From: JACCYQ01 sp036675565
GTDB taxonomy: Bacteria; Bacteroidota; Bacteroidia; Chitinophagales; Chitinophagaceae
Assembly: GCA_036675565.1 (NCBI GenBank)
Contig: JAKFER010000315.1
Location: forward strand, 1 to 5,607
Length of the DNA stretch: 5,607 bases
Direction of reading: 5' to 3'
A program made the translations under genes and the position numbers. A model generated the notes under the pieces. That model saw only the letters and a list, made by a program, of their open reading frames with translations. It ran no database searches and had not been told where the DNA came from. Below are positions 4,151-5,607 of the stretch, one piece after another (position 1 is the stretch's first letter; every line of letters begins with the position of its first letter).

Positions 4151-5607
4151 TGTTTATTTTCTTTGTGTGTGAAGGTTTGGACATTGCTTTCTACCTGCCC
4201 ATCTGCGGTAAACGTGCTCAGGTGATCGTTGGGCATTACCTGCTTTACGGAAGTTAACAATGAACCATTTACTAACGTCATGGTATAACCTCTTTTCAGT
4301 ACGTTGACCGGATCAAGGGCAGTAATCCGGTAGTCTATTTGTTTTATGGCTTCTCTGTTGTTGGAAATCAGTTTTGGTGTATTTGTCAAAAGGTCTGAAT
4401 ACAGATCGCTTACTCCGATTTTTTCCGAAGAATATTTTTTCGTTGTTCCTGTATTTAATTGCATGCTGGCATGCATAAGCTGTTTGCGGGCATCACGGCA
4501 ATGATACAGCGCCTCCCTGTTTAAACGTTGTAGAGAATGCTGCAAAGAAGTTGCGTTTATTGCCAGCACTTGCCTGGTGTTGGTTTGTAACGTCTGCATA
4601 TCAACGGACAGTTCCTTCCTGGTTTGTATTAAAAAATAGTGGGAAAAGCTGCGGCAGTTACCGGCTAATTGTTGCAGCCGGGATTGTTCCTGCTTTATTC
4701 GGTGGTGGGTAATGGCGCCCAGTTTTTCGCTGGCTTCTTGCACCGGGCGGCTAAAGCCATGAAAATGCTCTATCAGGTAATTAGCAAGCCCCGTTGGGGT
4801 AACGCCATTATGGTAAGCAACTATTTCGGCCACTGTTTCATTGGTTGCATGCCCAATTCCCGTTAGTACGGGCAATGGAAATTGAGCTATGGCACTGGAG
4901 AGTGCCAGGTTATCGAAGCAGGATAGACCAACCTCTCCGCCGCCACCACGGATAATGGCGACAACATCAAAATGACGTTTTACCTGCTTTATCTTTTCTA
5001 ACTGTTTTATAATGTCGGTAATGGCCTTTTCGCCTTGCAGCAGGCTGGGAAACAGCATATGAAAAAATGCATATTGCCATTGATTATTTTTAAGGGTTAG
5101 GGTAAAATCTGCATAGCCCTTGCTGGTTTCTACCGAGATTATAGCAATGCGTTGAGGCAGCAGCGGAAATGTTAATTGCCTGTTACTGTCAAATAGCCCA
5201 TTATCTTTTAGCCTGCGGATACTGTTGGCTTTTTCCATCGCCAATTGCCCCATAGTGTAAGAGGGGTCTATATCATGGATTTGCAGGCTAAGGCCATGTA
5301 CCGGACTGAAGTTGATACTGGCAAGAAACAGAATTCGGATGCCTTCCTGTAGTGGTTCGTTAAGCGTGGAGAAAAACCGGTTGTTGATGGCCGTAAAATC
5401 GCTGCTCCAGATAATGGCCCTCATTTCCGCCAACACTTTATCTCCGGCTTTCTCCACCAGGGTAGGATAGCAATGGCCTGAATGTGGGTAGTAATTCAGT
5501 TTATTTATTTCCGCCCTTATCCAGAAGCGACTTTTGTATCTGGCTGCCAGGGTTTGCTGTATGCTGGTGGCTACCTGTGATAGCGTAAAGATTGTATGAT
5601 CCGGGCT
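4147..5607 (-). CDS. xseA: Exodeoxyribonuclease VII large subunit (partial at 5' end)
   Basis: XseA is the catalytic subunit of exonuclease VII, acting on single-stranded DNA in repair and recombination. The frame is open to the right edge, giving 486 residues; a start at the GTG of 5457 would cut off the OB fold and is wrong. Visible residues 6-100 are the N-terminal OB-fold (IFTLSQVATSIQQTL, FWIRAEINKL, SGHCYPTLVEKAGD). The catalytic domain follows: TSKGYADF with D167 (E. coli D155), IIRGGGGEVGLSCFDN with R220 (R205), and GIGHATNE with H253 (H238) and N256 where E. coli has D241. A long helical, Gln-rich coiled-coil part spans about 280-425, and the C-terminal segment LDPVNVLKRGYTMTLV to DGQVESNV closes the protein as in E. 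coli. Comparison with E. coli (first conserved Phe at about residue 10) suggests fewer than ten residues are missing. The stop overlaps the xseB start by four bases. The promoter lies outside the window. Confidence 0.95.
   Translation of the reverse strand, partial: SPDHTIFTLSQVATSIQQTLAARYKSRFWIRAEINKLNYYPHSGHCYPTLVEKAGDKVLAEMRAIIWSSDFTAINNRFFSTLNEPLQEGIRILFLASINFSPVHGLSLQIHDIDPSYTMGQLAMEKANSIRRLKDNGLFDSNRQLTFPLLPQRIAIISVETSKGYADFTLTLKNNQWQYAFFHMLFPSLLQGEKAITDIIKQLEKIKQVKRHFDVVAIIRGGGGEVGLSCFDNLALSSAIAQFPLPVLTGIGHATNETVAEIVAYHNGVTPTGLANYLIEHFHGFSRPVQEASEKLGAITHHRIKQEQSRLQQLAGNCRSFSHYFLIQTRKELSVDMQTLQTNTRQVLAINATSLQHSLQRLNREALYHCRDARKQLMHASMQLNTGTTKKYSSEKIGVSDLYSDLLTNTPKLISNNREAIKQIDYRITALDPVNVLKRGYTMTLVNGSLLTSVKQVMPNDHLSTFTADGQVESNVQTFTHKENKQ

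Noticed and set aside
4460..4475. Inverted repeat TGCATGC-TG-GCATGCA
   Set aside because: Inside the xseA coding region (helical part), explained by Met/His/Ala codons; no loop long enough and no T-run.
4669..4866. Plus-strand frame antisense to xseA
   Set aside because: Shadow of a strongly conserved catalytic region of xseA.

Overview
The window looks like chromosomal DNA from a member of the Bacteroidota, most likely Chitinophagaceae (a Chitinophaga- or Niastella-like genus; this is inference). The evidence is start sites without a strong Shine-Dalgarno, a TTG-N19-TAnnTTTG type promoter, the style of the XseA/XseB proteins, and the remnant of an ECF-type sigma factor with the LPQQQ / LSKEDG wording common in that group. 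The right end is ordinary housekeeping sequence. The left and middle form an AT-rich accessory island with a toxin-antitoxin pair, an exported Ntn-hydrolase-like protein, two decayed genes and two copies of a mosaic intergenic repeat.

Layout from left to right. 1-146 (minus) is the N-terminus of an unrecognised membrane protein. 147-604 is intergenic: it holds repeat copy A (a TTTT-loop hairpin plus a G-rich tract, 233-358) and then the promoter and a perfect 16-bp palindrome (500-515) in front of a plus-strand operon. That operon (605-922, 953-1954) encodes an MqsR-family toxin followed by an antitoxin that joins an MqsA-type N-terminus and Xre-like HTH to a C-terminal Panacea (DUF4065/SocA-like) domain. 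2017-2417 and 2515-2718 (both minus) are gene remnants: the C-terminal part of a Bacteroidota membrane-protein family with a frame break, and region 4 of a sigma factor with one in-frame TGA. 2730-3479 (minus) is an exported protein with a proteasome-beta/Ntn-hydrolase-like fold signature. 3480-3904 is intergenic and contains repeat copy B (3593-3711). 3905-4150 and 4147-5607 (minus) are xseB and xseA, the two subunits of exonuclease VII, overlapping by ATGA; xseA runs off the right edge only a few residues short of its start.

How the parts relate. The toxin and antitoxin form one unit that is probably autoregulated: the palindrome overlaps the -33 promoter element and resembles the operator layout known for E. 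coli MqsA. The two mosaic repeats lie in the same orientation, each just upstream of a minus-strand gene, and bracket the whole accessory segment (toxin-antitoxin, remnants, Ntn-like gene). Together with the broken genes this marks the segment left of xseAB as a site of gene turnover. The most noteworthy items are the MqsA-Panacea fusion with a degenerate zinc site, its candidate operator, the exported Ntn-like protein with Ser at the expected nucleophile position, and the hairpin/G-rich repeat family.
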